Assembly (NCBI GenBank): GCA_000969725.1
Contig: JXSR01S002585.1
DNA length: 30,256 bases
Reading direction: 5' to 3' (one strand)
Source: Ophiothrix spiculata
Lineage: Eukaryota > Echinodermata > Ophiuroidea > Amphilepidida > Ophiotrichidae
Shown: positions 1 to 10,701 of the stretch, piece after piece
How the letters are laid out: each line of letters opens with the position of its first letter
Numbering within the stretch: position 1 is the stretch's first letter
Notes under the pieces: generated by a model
Database searches by the model: none
What the model was told of the DNA's origin: nothing
Seen by the model: only the letters and a program-made list of their open reading frames with translations
Made by a program: the position numbers and the translations under genes

Positions 1-532
1 CAATTTGATTACAAACCGAGCACTCCTGGGTCCAAGTACACGCATGGTGTTAAAATATAACTTTAAGTAGGTGGGTGTTCGTACGTACTTGTGGTTGTTC
101 CAAAGTTGAAACTTACTTCATTCAAACACACCCCTACATCCCCCACACTCCCACACACACCAACACAAATTTTCATACAAATTTGATATAGAAAAAATCG
201 AACGCTGCAAAAAGAAGATACAATTTAAAAAGAAAAAATCGGGTCTCTTTTCTTGATGTTTCAATGGCAAAACAACCCTTTAAACTATGCTATTTATAAA
301 ACGGAAATAAAAAAGGAATTATCCAATAAGATTAACCAAAATATATTTTGTATAAACAGTTAACCAAACAGTTAAAATTAGACTTGTAATACAGATTTGT
401 GCCAAATCCTTGCTTAACAGATGTAGCATCAAATGATAAAATTGAACATTCATACGTACAAAAGTATGACAAGTTACAAATTGAAATAAAAGAAGTTAGC
501 TCAAAATCTGGAGAAGATGATATAGTACTTAC
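1..532 (-). other. Partial intron 1 of the carboxypeptidase E-like gene
   Basis: The minus strand reads GTAAGT immediately after the first coding exon, so this stretch is the 5' part of an intron that continues off the left edge. It holds a C/CA-rich low-complexity tract at about 125-170 and A-rich sequence. I see no coding similarity in it. The ORF reading through this region from the exon is only the intron read-through. Confidence 0.7.
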
Positions 533-770
533 CAATTTCATGACGCCCAGGGTGGTCAGATATCTCAATAACAAATAACTTTCTGCCTTCCACACTTTCT
601 CCAATATGATACACTCTTGCAATATCTGGGCATTTGGCTTGTACATCAAGAAGTGCCTGTTCTAATTCATCATGATCATGGTATACAAAATCAATTGCAT
701 ATGTAAGTTGACATAAAATTGAAAATACAGTTAATGTTGTAAAATATGAGAAAACACTAGAAAATTCCAT
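533..770 (-). CDS. Carboxypeptidase E-like (M14 N/E subfamily), first coding exon
   Basis: The exon encodes 79 residues plus one base. Residues 1-25 look like a cleavable signal peptide, hydrophobic and ending LTYA, so the product should enter the secretory pathway. Residues 26-79 match the start of the CPE/CPD/CPN catalytic domain: a YHDHDELEQAL block, then IGESVEGRKLFVIEISD and HPGRHE. This corresponds to the stretch just before the zinc-binding motif, which would lie in the next exon outside the window. Family members remove C-terminal Lys/Arg from peptides, and CPE itself does so during prohormone maturation. The start is supported by the signal peptide and a good context (A at -3, G at +4). 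The exon ends at a GTAAGT donor in phase 1. CPE is the closest match I recall, but CPD or CPM-like cannot be excluded from one exon. Confidence 0.87.
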
Positions 771-1500
771 CTTGGTCAGTTATCTCACACCATGGGAGGA
801 TTCACAATAACCATATAAAGGATTTCAAATCAAAAGAATTGCAAACGAACTTGTAGCTATGAATGATGATTAAAGCATTTCAACTGTTTGAATATACTAC
901 CAACACGTGTCATGAAGGCAATCAGGTTTCAAGCCGTTGATGTAACTCCTTCAGTAGCTGTCACACTTACTGAATAACACTACAACATATCACTGACTAT
1001 ATAACATTTTCCATCCATCACTCCAGCTCATCAATTACCCCAGGTATACCGTAGACAAGTTTAACTGTACTCACTGCTTGAATATATTCCAAAAATGACT
1101 TCAACTTTTAAAAATAACTCCAGTCATCACAGAACAATCTTTTCTTGTAGTAAACAAAAAACGTCTGATGCGGTTACGTTTAAATAGTAAAGTCCAAGGT
1201 AAATGAATATTTCCAAATTGATAAACTGATGAACTAAGATATCCTTAGTACTAAGAAAAATGTTGTTGCTAGTTATGTACGCACGTGTAAATGCACACAA
1301 CTGATCTTCCGCTAAGTTCCTGTGCTTCAGTCAGTCTGACTTCTGATTCTCTGATTCAAAATGCAGTGCTATCAGTTTGAAACTGCATTGTTTTGCGCAT
1401 GCGTTCTGTTATGTAGTAAATGTAGTAAGCTAAAACAGACCTGGTTAAATTGGTTGCATTTGAACTTCCCCTGGCTAAGACTCACATTGCTTAGCCGTCG
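771..1500 (-). promoter_or_regulatory. Presumed 5'UTR and promoter side of the CPE-like gene
   Basis: This lies directly upstream of the CPE-like start codon on the minus strand. No TATA box is convincing and I cannot place the transcription start. TGCGCATGCGT at 1394-1404 resembles an NRF-1 site with one mismatch, a motif common in TATA-less animal promoters. A 7-bp stem (ATGCAGT/ACTGCAT) spans about 1361-1388. The promoter role is inferred from position only. Confidence 0.35.
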
Positions 1501-3911
1501 CTCATCTTTCACTTAAAGAGGTTAGTATGGAATGGAAGCATAGAGACATCATATAAGTTCCACAGAGTTTGAATGTTATCAATTATTTAGAATTCAAGCT
1601 TTATGGGTTAAGGGTATGCTTCCCCTTCCTTAAAACTTTTCCGTTTTAAGATACAGAGGTCTGGTATTTGATAATTGTGTTTTCACTTTCACATGAAAGA
1701 TCAATATTAAGGAGTTTAAAAGTTGAATCGGTCCATCTATTTTAATTTCATAATTGAACACATTTTCTCTTTTATATCTACACTGTAAGAAATCAACCAT
1801 AAAATAAACGTAAAATTCTATATAAACGGAAATTCTTGTATTTATATTGTAAGAATCAGTGGTGATAGGGTTGATATTAAGATGATATAACACACATTGT
1901 TGTTAGTAAAGCGACTTGCGAATCTGTAATAATACGTGGTAAGGTACCTGCAAAAAATTGTAAAAAATACGGTATTTAGTCTTGCAATTTGAATGCATCC
2001 AAGTTGCCAGTTTAAACACCGCATTTTAACTGATTTTTGCTATTCTAAACAGTCCGTATTATCAAAATGAGATATAATTTAAAGAAGCCAATAGGCACTT
2101 TACCATTCACATTGGTGTTGAGCCATATACAATTCTAATTTCAACCCTAGCAGTGATTCTTGCAATACACGAATTGACGTTTATCTTTACTTTAACGATT
2201 GAACTTGGACAACAGGCAACGTAAAATTTCTTACATTGTACGAAGCTAAACATATTTCAGCTGTTTCTTTCACGTGGGTAATGAGAAAAATATGAGGAAT
2301 ATTAAGGTACCAAAATCTCAAATAAAAATCGTTAAAGAGTTTAAGCAATCGGACTTTACTTTTTTAATTCTCGCGTTGCAAGTATTTTTTCAATGATTTA
2401 ATCGCCTTTCTCTCTTCATATGGAATAAGATTTACAATATTACACGCGTTAATCTTATTTATTTCGTAAAGTAGAACAAATATTGAAACATAAAGTATAA
2501 CCCCTTTAAAATCCAGGTATAAATCATGTTAAGCAAAGCCATGTGTTGACATAGTCTCTTCCACACATCGTTTACTTTTCAAAGAAGTAGAATGTATTTC
2601 AAGACGCACTGTCACGCAAGCATGCAATACTATGATAAAAATGTGTCCCTTGGTGTCCTTTGAAATCCTACCATGACTAACCAAGTCACATTAATGTAAA
2701 AAGTATATTTTTTACTTATAAGAAATCAGGGTTTAAGATGCATGTGTTATAGACTAGTGATCAAGGAGGCAATGTAGATGAGGTAGTAGCATTCCTCAGA
2801 GTTCATCGTTGAAGAGCATTAAAGGGTTGATGATAGTCATTACTCTACAGTGGACGATGATGATTCTAGTTACAAATTGTGAATTTTTAACCTATAAAAA
2901 TTAAGCTAGCTGCAATTAAAGTGGCCAAGAAAATAGCAAACATGATCCTTATCTTAGACTGTGAAATGTGTAATAAATACTAATCGCCATAAGGATGATT
3001 GTATTCTTGAAGTTACTTCATATGAAATAGCAACACTGTCAAAAGATATGCCAATGTTCGACTATCATGATTATCAAACTAAGTTTGAAACACCGAAACA
3101 AGCAATACATCATTATAAAGAAATTAAAACTAAATGTGTTGTGGCTCCTTTTATTAACAGTATGCAAATATAACTAGATGATGTTCAAACTTCGAATTAA
3201 CAATTTATACCCTTACTATCAATTGGACAAACAAAATCAGGCGCCGACTAAACACGTAGAGAACCATTTGTATGTCCAGTGTTAACTACGTTAACTTATT
3301 GTCACTATATAAATAACAAGGAACTTGTATTCAAACATGTTTTCTTTATTTAGAATAATTAGAACATTAGAATCAACTAAAAGTGTATTCGATGTAGCCA
3401 GGACAATTGGGGCGCAAATGATAATAATTTTACTCAAGCCCTAAATGTTGACATGTATTAAAGTATGTACTGATACCAAAGCACCAAAACAGATTCGGTC
3501 AGTACCTGAACGCATGTGAAATCGTTTCATAATGTTATCCGCAGTGGGGAGACTTATGTGTTGGCAATACTGGGGACTCAATTTTGCAAATATCATAAAT
3601 AGCTAAATGATTATATTTAACCAACCCCAAAAGGTGACCTATTGAATATGAAGTATGTGAAATTTCTAACTATTGTGTTTGCTAACAAAATGGAGATCAT
3701 GTTTAAATTTAAATTAAGAGTAAATTCTTAAGTCATTATTAGGTACAAGTATTTGTTTTAGAATTAGCGTCGCATTTGTGGTGATTAAACCAAGGGTATG
3801 GAATTGCAAGCTGAATTTATTTCAATATTGACTATTGGTCTTCTATCCAGGTTCAGTGACCCAATTTGGTCTAAATATCATGGCTGTTTAATTTTAATCA
3901 AATTTTACATT
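1501..3911. other. AT-rich intergenic sequence with no recognised feature
   Basis: I see no exon with family resemblance and no clear terminal repeats here. A 70-codon ORF at 2961-3173 on the plus strand is not recognisable, lacks splice context and is probably chance. Confidence 0.4.
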
Positions 3912-3913
3912 AG

Positions 3914-4043
3914 GGGCGGCTTCAAAACGCAACCGGCGGTTGTCTGCCGGTTCTGGGCGGTTCAACCGGAATAAACAATAGCCAACCGCCTAGACCCGGC
4001 CAAAACTGGCAGGCAACCACCGATTGAGTTTTAAAGCTGCTAT
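3914..4043. repeat. GC-rich imperfect palindrome (foldback element)
   Basis: Two arms of about 50-60 bases are imperfect reverse complements. The left arm (about 3916-3965) carries GGCGGCTTCAAAACGCAACC and then a CCGGCGGTTGTCTGCCGG block. The right arm (about 3983-4042) has AACCGCC, TGGCAGGCAACCACCG and GAGTTTTAAAGCTGC. The centre is a short AT-rich spacer. The block is much richer in GC and CpG than its surroundings, which suggests an inserted foldback or MITE-like element. No target duplication was identified. Confidence 0.65.
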
Positions 4044-4045
4044 TT

Positions 4046-5399
4046 AATTGAATGTCATGGTTATTTTTAAATTTTGTATCTGGTGGTAATTAGACAAATA
4101 TGGACAGGTTTGTGTGTAGTATGGAGATAAAATCTTGATAAACGCTCGAAGCGCGCAAAAGTTTTTAACATTTTACGTTTGAATAGGGATTGGAGGCGTG
4201 AAAAATGTACCACCTCCCCGCTATGTCTTTCTTGGTGTCACCAGTGAATATATGCTAATGCTATCATTGTTTTGCTTTAATTTTCTCTCCTAACGTACGT
4301 TTGGGCGGTTTTCGGTGGCTTTCCATCCAGGATCGTCAAAACGCTGTGGAAACCGGGCGCAAATAAAAGGGCTCAAATTTTTTGCGAGTCTATGAAAAAG
4401 TAATGGACTTTTTTGACATGCTAACGTAGTGCGTGAAAAAAATCTGATATTTCGCTAATTTCTGCTAATATTCGTCATATTCGTGAACAACAATCAACAG
4501 ATTCTAATTCGAGTCGGTGATTTTAGCCAGCTGAGTTGGGACTTGCGTAGAGGGCTTGTTTCGTGTGAGCTGGTCCAGATCCCCGATTTACCCGAATAGA
4601 ACGTTTCCCTCGACTGTCACACCCGACTGGGGGTACGTGCCAAACCACCGCCTCCACCCCCCTTTTTGGGCACGCTACTGTTTGTGTGCATGTTTCTTTC
4701 GTTTTGTTTAAGTACCATATATTGTTTAGTTACAGTTATCATAAAGACATTGGTATGTAGTTCAGAACGATCATACGATTGAAATATGCGTCGGCAAACA
4801 TCACGAAGTAATATTTTTTATCTAAAAATAATAAATGTACTTTTTCCGAATACTGAATTTTGGAATCACATCAGAACAACAATTCAATCAAAACTAATAT
4901 TAATAACTCAAGTCAAATCTAGAAAGCAGCAAAGAGTAGTCACACGTTTTAAACCGGGAAACATGCTTAGCTATGTCAGTTGACCAATGAGTGGGGCTAT
5001 AATGTAGCTGTATGTAAATAAAAGAAATGTCAAGCTAGATACAACATCAAAGGAAAATCTCCTGAGAGTACTGTAGCGATTCTATTAGTGATTTATATAT
5101 AGTATTAGCCATAATGCCTAAAATGAGTTTATCGTTCTAACTGGTAAATCAGATATTTTAAAGGAACATGTAATAGACTTCATATAGCTTGGAAATCCTT
5201 CTCATATCATTTGGGTTTAATCATATTGCGTGTTTTTTCACTTAAAACATGCTCAGCCTTTTTCATCCGTCATATTTAGAAACAAAAACGGCTTTATATA
5301 ATATTTAGTTTTAAGAGATGAATATATATTGTAACAATCCATCGTTTTATTTATTTATCCCAAAGCACATTTCTTCCAATGAGTAAACTATCGCCATTT
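4046..5399. other. Intergenic sequence, probably containing old repeat debris
   Basis: Nothing coding is recognisable. The 4300-4680 part is richer in C and G than its flanks, with a C-rich run near 4640-4670, and may be decayed repeat. A 65-codon ORF at 4786-4983 shows no family features. Confidence 0.35.
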
Positions 5400-5725
5400 G
5401 GCATATCAATTTCGTGTATGTATTTTCTGAAATAAAATATTTGCTTAGCATGTGGTCCATTGAGAATTCGGGTTACGGCTACTTAAGGTTCATTAATTGT
5501 GAATGCATATAATTGTCGAGACATCTTAAAGAAAATGTTAAGTGATCTCTGAAACAATGTGATATTGGATTACAAGATGACCTTAGTATGAAAATTAGTT
5601 CAAAGGTATTACCATTTCCGTTTTTGTTCCTGCTAAATAAACCATGAAATGAATTAGTAGCCCTTTTTTCTCACATAATGCTTATTCAAATATAAATGGA
5701 ACTGCATATTCTCAAGGTCAGATGT
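5400..5725 (+). repeat. Dispersed repeat family A, copy 1
   Basis: This stretch aligns in the same orientation with 12205-12545. Shared anchors include TGTGGTCCATTGAGAATTCG, GGTTCATTAATTGTG, GATATTGGATT followed by a GATGACCTTA block, and ATGAAAATTAGTTCAAA. Small indels and many substitutions separate the two, so the copies are old. No coding capacity or terminal structure is visible, and the family is unidentified. Confidence 0.75.
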
Positions 5726-6499
5726 TAAAACGATTGTTTTAAAGAATGGTAGCATGCATGTATTTAAAGCGTTTTTGTTATTAGTTATTTATTGCATTTG
5801 ACAGTCAATAATATAGTCCGATTTGTGTGTATGTTTACTTCGACATGTTTGTCAAAATTGGTCCAGAATTTACATGTTATGGTGAGTATTGAATATTCAA
5901 AATAATTAGAACAAGCGTTTGCAATTAAAATACCCCGAAAAAATTATTTTCAAAGAATGTGCTTTGAAAAAAAAGAAGAAAATAATGAGTAACAATGAAT
6001 ACACATTTATCTTTTACGACTCAATAATTATTGATTTTATTAAGCACAAATTTTCTTGTTATGATGCATGAAAAAGCTGGCTGAGTAATAATTAGTACCT
6101 AAAGAACACTTTTAAGCATGTCAAAATATTATTAGATCCAAAGGAAATGCGATCTTTATATGCAGATTTCAAGGAGTTTTGAAGTCCATTACATAGCTTT
6201 ACATGTTCACTCAATATAACCAATTTCCCAATAAGAATGATAAACTGATTTTAGACATACGCCTAACACTAATAGTTGCGCTGTTGTACTATCCGGGGAT
6301 TTCCCTGAGATGTTGTATCTGGCTTGACATTCCTTGCATGTACACATGTTTCACTATAATAGCCTGAAGCACTTGTCGATACTTAACGGCATAGCTTTGC
6401 AGATTGCACAGTATAAGAGCGTACAATTACTCTTTGCTGCTTGGTTGCATGTGGCATATGCCCGGGCATATGTGGAATATACTTTCTTCAGTTTGTTTC
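5726..6499. other. AT-rich intergenic sequence, nothing recognised
   Basis: No coding similarity, RNA gene or repeat pairing was found. The last part (about 6330-6500) may be decayed 5' sequence of the adjoining LINE fragment but is too degraded to read. Confidence 0.35.
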
Positions 6500-6895
6500 C
6501 TTCGTGGTATTCTCAGGCATTCCTGTCTCCCAAGTTCTGGTATCTCTTCAAGAAATAAGAAATCTTTCTCAGACCATTGCATAAGATCGAGCGGACCAAT
6601 TCTTTGGAATTCACTTCCAAAAACATTAAAACAATGCAAAACTGTAAAACATTTTCGGAACACACTCAAATGTAACCTCATACTTGAATTTGAGCCTGCC
6701 CATTGTCTTGTGTTGGTGATTGATGTTTTTTCCCCCTTTCCTGTGCTATTGTATCGTTTGATTATTATTTATAGCTATTGTAATATAATTTCTCTTGTTT
6801 AGGAGTGTACCATTATCAGACCTCAGACCAATATATTATTGTTCTTGTTTTTATTTATTAGTTTAATGTATATATAGAAATAAAGAACCTTGAAC
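6500..6895 (+). mobile_element. 3' end of a CR1/L2-like non-LTR retrotransposon
   Basis: The plus-strand reading at about 6503-6690 ends like the C-terminus of CR1/L2/Jockey-type reverse transcriptase polyproteins: SDHCIRSSGPILWNSLPKTL, then KQCKTVKHFRNTLK. This corresponds to the familiar 'GP-x-LWNSLP...F+-x-LK' block downstream of the polymerase domain. Preceding codons are degraded, and no catalytic RT motifs remain, so this is a 5'-truncated dead copy. The following sequence is T-rich and finishes in AATAAAGAACCTTGAACC (ending about 6895), which resembles the 3' tail of such elements. The reading is open to 6802, but codons past about 6690 are probably 3'UTR. Confidence 0.78.
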
Positions 6896-7779
6896 CAACA
6901 TGTTTCTCATTTCGTGAAATAGATAACTCCATGTTACCCCATACGTGAAGATGAATAACACTCACTATCTTAAACAGTGTCGACTTGTCACATCATGATG
7001 CCATTTTAACATGTTTAATACATTGGTCACAAGTAAAAAAAAATAATCATCGTCAAGTATGGGATAAGTATGTGTTATTGAATGAGCCTGCAGGACGAAA
7101 TCTATAACACATTTAGCAGAAAACCACAAGGGAATCGTCAAAGGAGTATGATTCTTTTGCCCAAAAGTGTGTCAAGACAGGGCTTGTTATCACAAATTTA
7201 ATTAGTATACCATCACAGATTTAGCTCCACTGACAAAGGTGCTTGATGTTATAAAGACAACAGAAACACATGAGTGATAAATTTATAGACCTGGAAATTT
7301 TGACTGTCACTAACAAGCATGACAAGCTGCGTGTACTACTGAAATGTATTCAACCAAACACATTACTTTTGATCAAACTTGTATCAAATGCAACTTGCAC
7401 TACGTAAACAAACCTGATATATAATCATGATAATAGAAACATTTCTACATGAGGTGGAGTGATATCTGGCCTCATCTTAGGACAAAGAGCTTGGACAATG
7501 CTTACTAATTATAATCCATGGTAACAAGCTTGGGACAGTTTTGGGCAAACAAAATTTGCTTCTTATAGTATTCCCTTGTGGTTATCTGGATGTAATAAAT
7601 GAAGCAAGCATTTAACAAGTCAAATAACACATGTTGTCTTAGAGACATGATAACTTTGTAGGAGGCAGTAGGATATAACGAATCCGGTGTGCTAACAAGG
7701 TGTTATCGATTTCACGAAATGGAAAACATGCAGGTTGCGACATACATATACCGTGTTTTGATGTGACGGGCCACATTAT
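6896..7779. other. Intergenic sequence, nothing recognised
   Basis: No coding similarity or pairing with other parts of the window was found. The ORFs on both strands around 7640-7900 overlap each other and have no family features. Confidence 0.35.
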
Positions 7780-7784
7780 ACAAA

Positions 7785-8010
7785 ATACAGGGTGTCCCAC
7801 AAAAAACGCAACGAATTTTGACAATGGTGAGCAAACGTTTCAAAAATACTATAGAGTAGACCGTTGGCTTTTACAGGAATTTTGTTTTGTTTAATTTGAA
7901 TCTCTGAATCAAAAGTTATTGCACATTTTGTAAAGACCCGAAAAATCTTGATGGTCCGATTTGTTAATCTGTAAAGTTTCACCTCTGGTGACGTCATACG
8001 GCACACGTTG
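7785..8010. repeat. Possible transposon-terminus-like repeat fragment
   Basis: The stretch opens with ACAGGGTGTCCCACAAAAAA, a phrase like the termini of several invertebrate DNA transposon families. It continues without recognisable coding sequence to a CpG-containing part near 7985-8010. I found no matching inverted end in the window. The assignment rests on resemblance alone and could be wrong. Confidence 0.3.
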
Positions 8011-8794
8011 AATGGAAATTGCTAAAAACATCACGTGATTAGGAGAAGCATCCCTTGAACCCATTTCATGATATAAGGACTCAATTTATTGATGATCTGC
8101 TGATATTAAGCAGGTTGTTGCGTCTGGCTTTGTCAACCTGTTACGTCCCCTTGACGGGCCAAATGAATCATAAAATCCTAAACTCCTTTGTCTTCAGTTT
8201 TCTTCCGTGATTTCGGTTAAAGACTTATTATTGGTTGACACCTTTCATTAGAATCCTTTTTTGTCGACTCTTTGGTGGAAATTGCATCCTAAACTACCTG
8301 ATTGTTGCACCAGAAGTAACAAGAGCCATGGAATTTGAGAGTATCAGGAAGATCCGTACTTTAAATGAAAATTTTGACCTATTTAAGGTAAAAATGAACT
8401 TAAAATACCACTTAATGTTAGGTACAGGTTATGTAAGATTGGTTTGGATTGATTGTGCTCCAGTTGCTTGCAGAATTCTTTTCATTTTAAGTTTGCGTTT
8501 CTTTAGCTGGAAGTCTAAACTTACAAATCGGACCAAAATTGATTTAAAGGGCTTTCTTAAATTCTTCATATCTTTGGACTGGAGTGCTTAAATGAAACGG
8601 GACAAAAGGCATGTTGTAGATTAGTTTCTCTATTTTAACAAAACGTATATTACTATGATTTAATCTTTTGGAAACTATTTTTTAATATTTTTTATTTGCT
8701 CGTTGCATTAATATTGGGACAAGCTGTACTATGTTGTAATAAATAGTTATAGTATCATTTTACCGATATAATGAGGACATCTATTTTTTTTTTG
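8011..8794. other. Intergenic sequence, no supported gene
   Basis: A 118-codon plus-strand ORF (8235-8591) is the longest in this stretch. Its middle part (from about 8297) reads NYLIVAPEVTRAMEFESIRK and is followed by AAGGTAAAAA, which could be read as an exon with a donor. I do not recognise a family with confidence, and I treat it as unsupported. Confidence 0.3.
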
Positions 8795-9469
8795 AATCAC
8801 TAAGTGCATAAAGATATTCTGTATCAAAGTAAATTATAGCTAACAATAATACCGATACATTTATACATATTACACGTTCTTTTTCAGAGGGTACAAAAAC
8901 GCTGGCCTTTATCATTACGTCGCTACAAGGGACTAATCGTTTCGCCTCTATAGGCCACCTGAAACCAATGGCCAAAGGCACCGACCTTTCGTCAAGTGTG
9001 ATACACGAATATGACCAGGTTCACAACACATTGGCAGCAGAAGGGCTTAGACTCATAACCTTCCTTTCAAGAGTCCTGCACTGCAGAATATGGAACTTTA
9101 AAATAAATCTAAACCAGTTCAGCATATTCAACCTCTGATATAGCATAAATCATTATTACTCATTGAATATTGTCTACAGATGGAAAGGAATTACTGTTGT
9201 AGCTTTTATTGTTTCTATTAAGTTGAGAAAATACACAGCCAGTGAATCATGGTGGATACGTCTACCAAGGAAGGTAATACATCACTGAATGTCGCTCATG
9301 TCATATCTTTGAACATAAACACATCATTGTCGTTCATGCTATAAAACAAATGAAACAAATGAATTTTGTAACCTCTGAAAAAGAACGTGTAATATGTATA
9401 AATGTATCGGTATTATTGTTAGCTATAATTTACTTTGATACAGAATATCTTTTTGCACTTAGAGATTCC
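8795..9469. mobile_element. Element with two ~100-bp inverted arms
   Basis: The left arm (about 8795-8902) and right arm (about 9363-9469) are close reverse complements. For example, the left arm contains ATTCTGTATCAAAGTAAATT and the right arm AATTTACTTTGATACAGAAT, with the match running nearly unbroken for about 100 bases. The arms enclose about 460 bases with no recognisable gene. This is the architecture of a non-autonomous DNA transposon with long terminal inverted repeats, or of a local inverted duplication. Outer similarity fades gradually and I could not define a target duplication, so the boundaries are approximate. Confidence 0.7.
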
Positions 9470-9876
9470 TTTATCTATTTTTTATCTGATTATGTATTAG
9501 AAATACGGTAGCATCAGTTCTGATCTCGTATGCTAGTGTGTATCGCTATAGCTTTATATCCTTGTACCCATGTTCAGTTCGTCTATCTCCCAACTTCAGA
9601 AATGAATAGATAATAATGACGAAGAAACAAAAATACCTTTTCAATTTACAGTCAAAAAGTTACTAATAGTATTCTTCTGTATTTTTTTTTTAAGATTGAG
9701 GAATAATGTAAAAGTCCAAGTTTGTTATATTATAAACATGATAAAGAAATTTCAAATGTATCTTTCTGACGTAAATCTTAAAAATAATTAAAACCTCTGC
9801 ATTGTGCATTGTGCTTTAAAATAAGATAATAAAAAATATATATCGCGAATGTTCTTATACGTGTTGGTAGAATTCA
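9470..9876. other. AT-rich intergenic sequence
   Basis: This contains T-runs and an AT-rich stretch at about 9826-9846 just before the Penelope-like arm. No gene or repeat pairing was recognised. Confidence 0.4.
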
Positions 9877-9997
9877 TCAATATTGGTTAAAACTGGTCAA
9901 CAACACTTACTTTTTATGACGTATATTTCAGTGATACCCATGAATCTCGCCGTAGATGGCGCCCTAGATGACGGTATTTACAGAAGAGAATCATAAA
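9877..9997 (-). repeat. Left inverted arm of the Penelope-like element
   Basis: This arm is the reverse complement of the element's own 3' end (10492-10657). It matches across TCAATATTGGTT, AACTGGTCAACAACACTTA, ATGACGTATATTTCAGTGAT, CTCGCCGTAGATGG and the coding-end segment AGAAGAGAATCATAAA. It lacks about 45 bases present in the right arm, including the 5' half of the hammerhead-like core. Partial extra copies in inverted orientation are known for Penelope-like elements and are thought to arise during reverse transcription. Confidence 0.85.
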
Positions 9998-10491
9998 TTG
10001 AAGAACATGAAATTAACCATGTGAAATCCGCCTTAAACATGTTAAAACGTTGTGGATATACAGACTGGAGTTTTAAAAGAGCCTGTGCTACAAAGGAACG
10101 TCTTCAACGAGTGTTCAAATCTTATGCTGTTTCAGTGTGCCACAAACCACATCAAATTTTGCGAAAACTGCTTGTGGCACCTAAGGACAAGACTAAAGAT
10201 GAAGAACAGTCTGGAGTAGTGTACCGAATTCCGTTCAGCAGTTGTAACAAAGTATATGTAGGAGAACTAAACGAGTTTTAGGTGAGCGGCTTAAAGACCG
10301 CTAAAACCGCTTATAATCTCTCTGCCATAGCAGAACATGGTCAGAAAACCGGACATGAACCAGATCTTGAAAACGTATCTGTGCTATGCAGGGAGGACAA
10401 ATTTTTACCTCGAAGAATAAGAGAGGCAATCTACATCAAGAAAGAGACCAGCCACACCCTAAATAGAGACGGGGGGCGCAAACTTTCATCA
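9998..10491 (+). pseudogene. Penelope-like element polyprotein remnant: GIY-YIG endonuclease region
   Basis: The plus-strand reading begins EEHEINHVKSALNMLKRCGY directly after the left arm and continues to VVYRIPFSSCNKVYVGE, the start of a Penelope-type GIY-YIG endonuclease domain. The C-terminal signature follows: NLSAIAEHGQKTGHEPD, VLCREDKFLPRRIREAIYIK, then TLNRDGG. The 5' part of the polyprotein, including the reverse transcriptase, is missing. Near 10267-10281 the frame breaks: codons after VGE read to a TAG, while the adjacent frame gives the expected KRVLGERLKD continuation. That implies a one-base loss, followed by an internal deletion that returns to the first frame. A further shift near 10490 puts the expected YDSLL end in another frame. 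The copy is therefore dead. The family assignment is by recall of conserved residues. Confidence 0.82.
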
Positions 10492-10657
10492 TTTATGATT
10501 CTCTTCTGGAAATACCATCATCTAGGACGCCATCTACGGCGAGATTCAGAGGAGGATCAGTTGGAATTCAGAATTAGAACGCTGAGGATGGTGATGGGTA
10601 TCACTGAAATATACGTCATAAAAATTAAGTGTTGTTGACCAGTTTTAACCAATATTG
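10492..10657 (+). repeat. Right arm / 3' end of the Penelope-like element
   Basis: This stretch begins inside the last codons of the endonuclease reading (YDSLL in a shifted frame), runs through the 3' untranslated region and ends at AACCAATATTGA. It is mirrored by the left arm at 9877-9997. An (AT)n run follows at about 10659-10673, consistent with insertion at an AT-rich site. It includes a segment of about 45 bases, roughly 10549-10593, that is absent from the left arm. Confidence 0.85.
10582..10620 (+). ncRNA. Hammerhead-ribozyme-like core in the Penelope-like 3' arm
   Basis: CTGAGGA at 10582-10588 fits the CUGANGA box. It is followed by a hairpin (GTGAT 10591-10595, loop GGGT, ATCAC 10600-10604) and then GAAA at 10606-10609. 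The order is that of a type I hammerhead: conserved box, stem II, GAAA. After it, ATA (10611-10613) or GTC (10615-10617) could serve as the cleavage triplet. With ATA, three stem I pairs form to the ACG before the box, and stem III would be a self-complementary AUAU that works better as a dimer. Stem II has unpaired bases at its foot. Hammerheads are established in Penelope-like elements, but activity of this copy is unknown. Confidence 0.5.
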
Positions 10658-10701
10658 AAATATATATATATATGCAGCGGTGGAAATACCCACATGATAG
10701 T

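Noticed and set aside
2961-3173. 70-codon plus-strand ORF
   Set aside because: No family features, no splice signals at its edges and no supporting neighbour. Its length is ordinary for chance.
8235-8591. 118-codon plus-strand ORF with a possible splice donor
   Set aside because: A short part resembles thioester-protein wording (YLIVAPEV), but the rest is hydrophobic and irregular. The resemblance is too short to call an exon.
8781-8981. 66-codon minus ORF over the left inverted arm
   Set aside because: It lies across the edge of a non-coding inverted repeat and its frame is not open over the matching part of the other arm.
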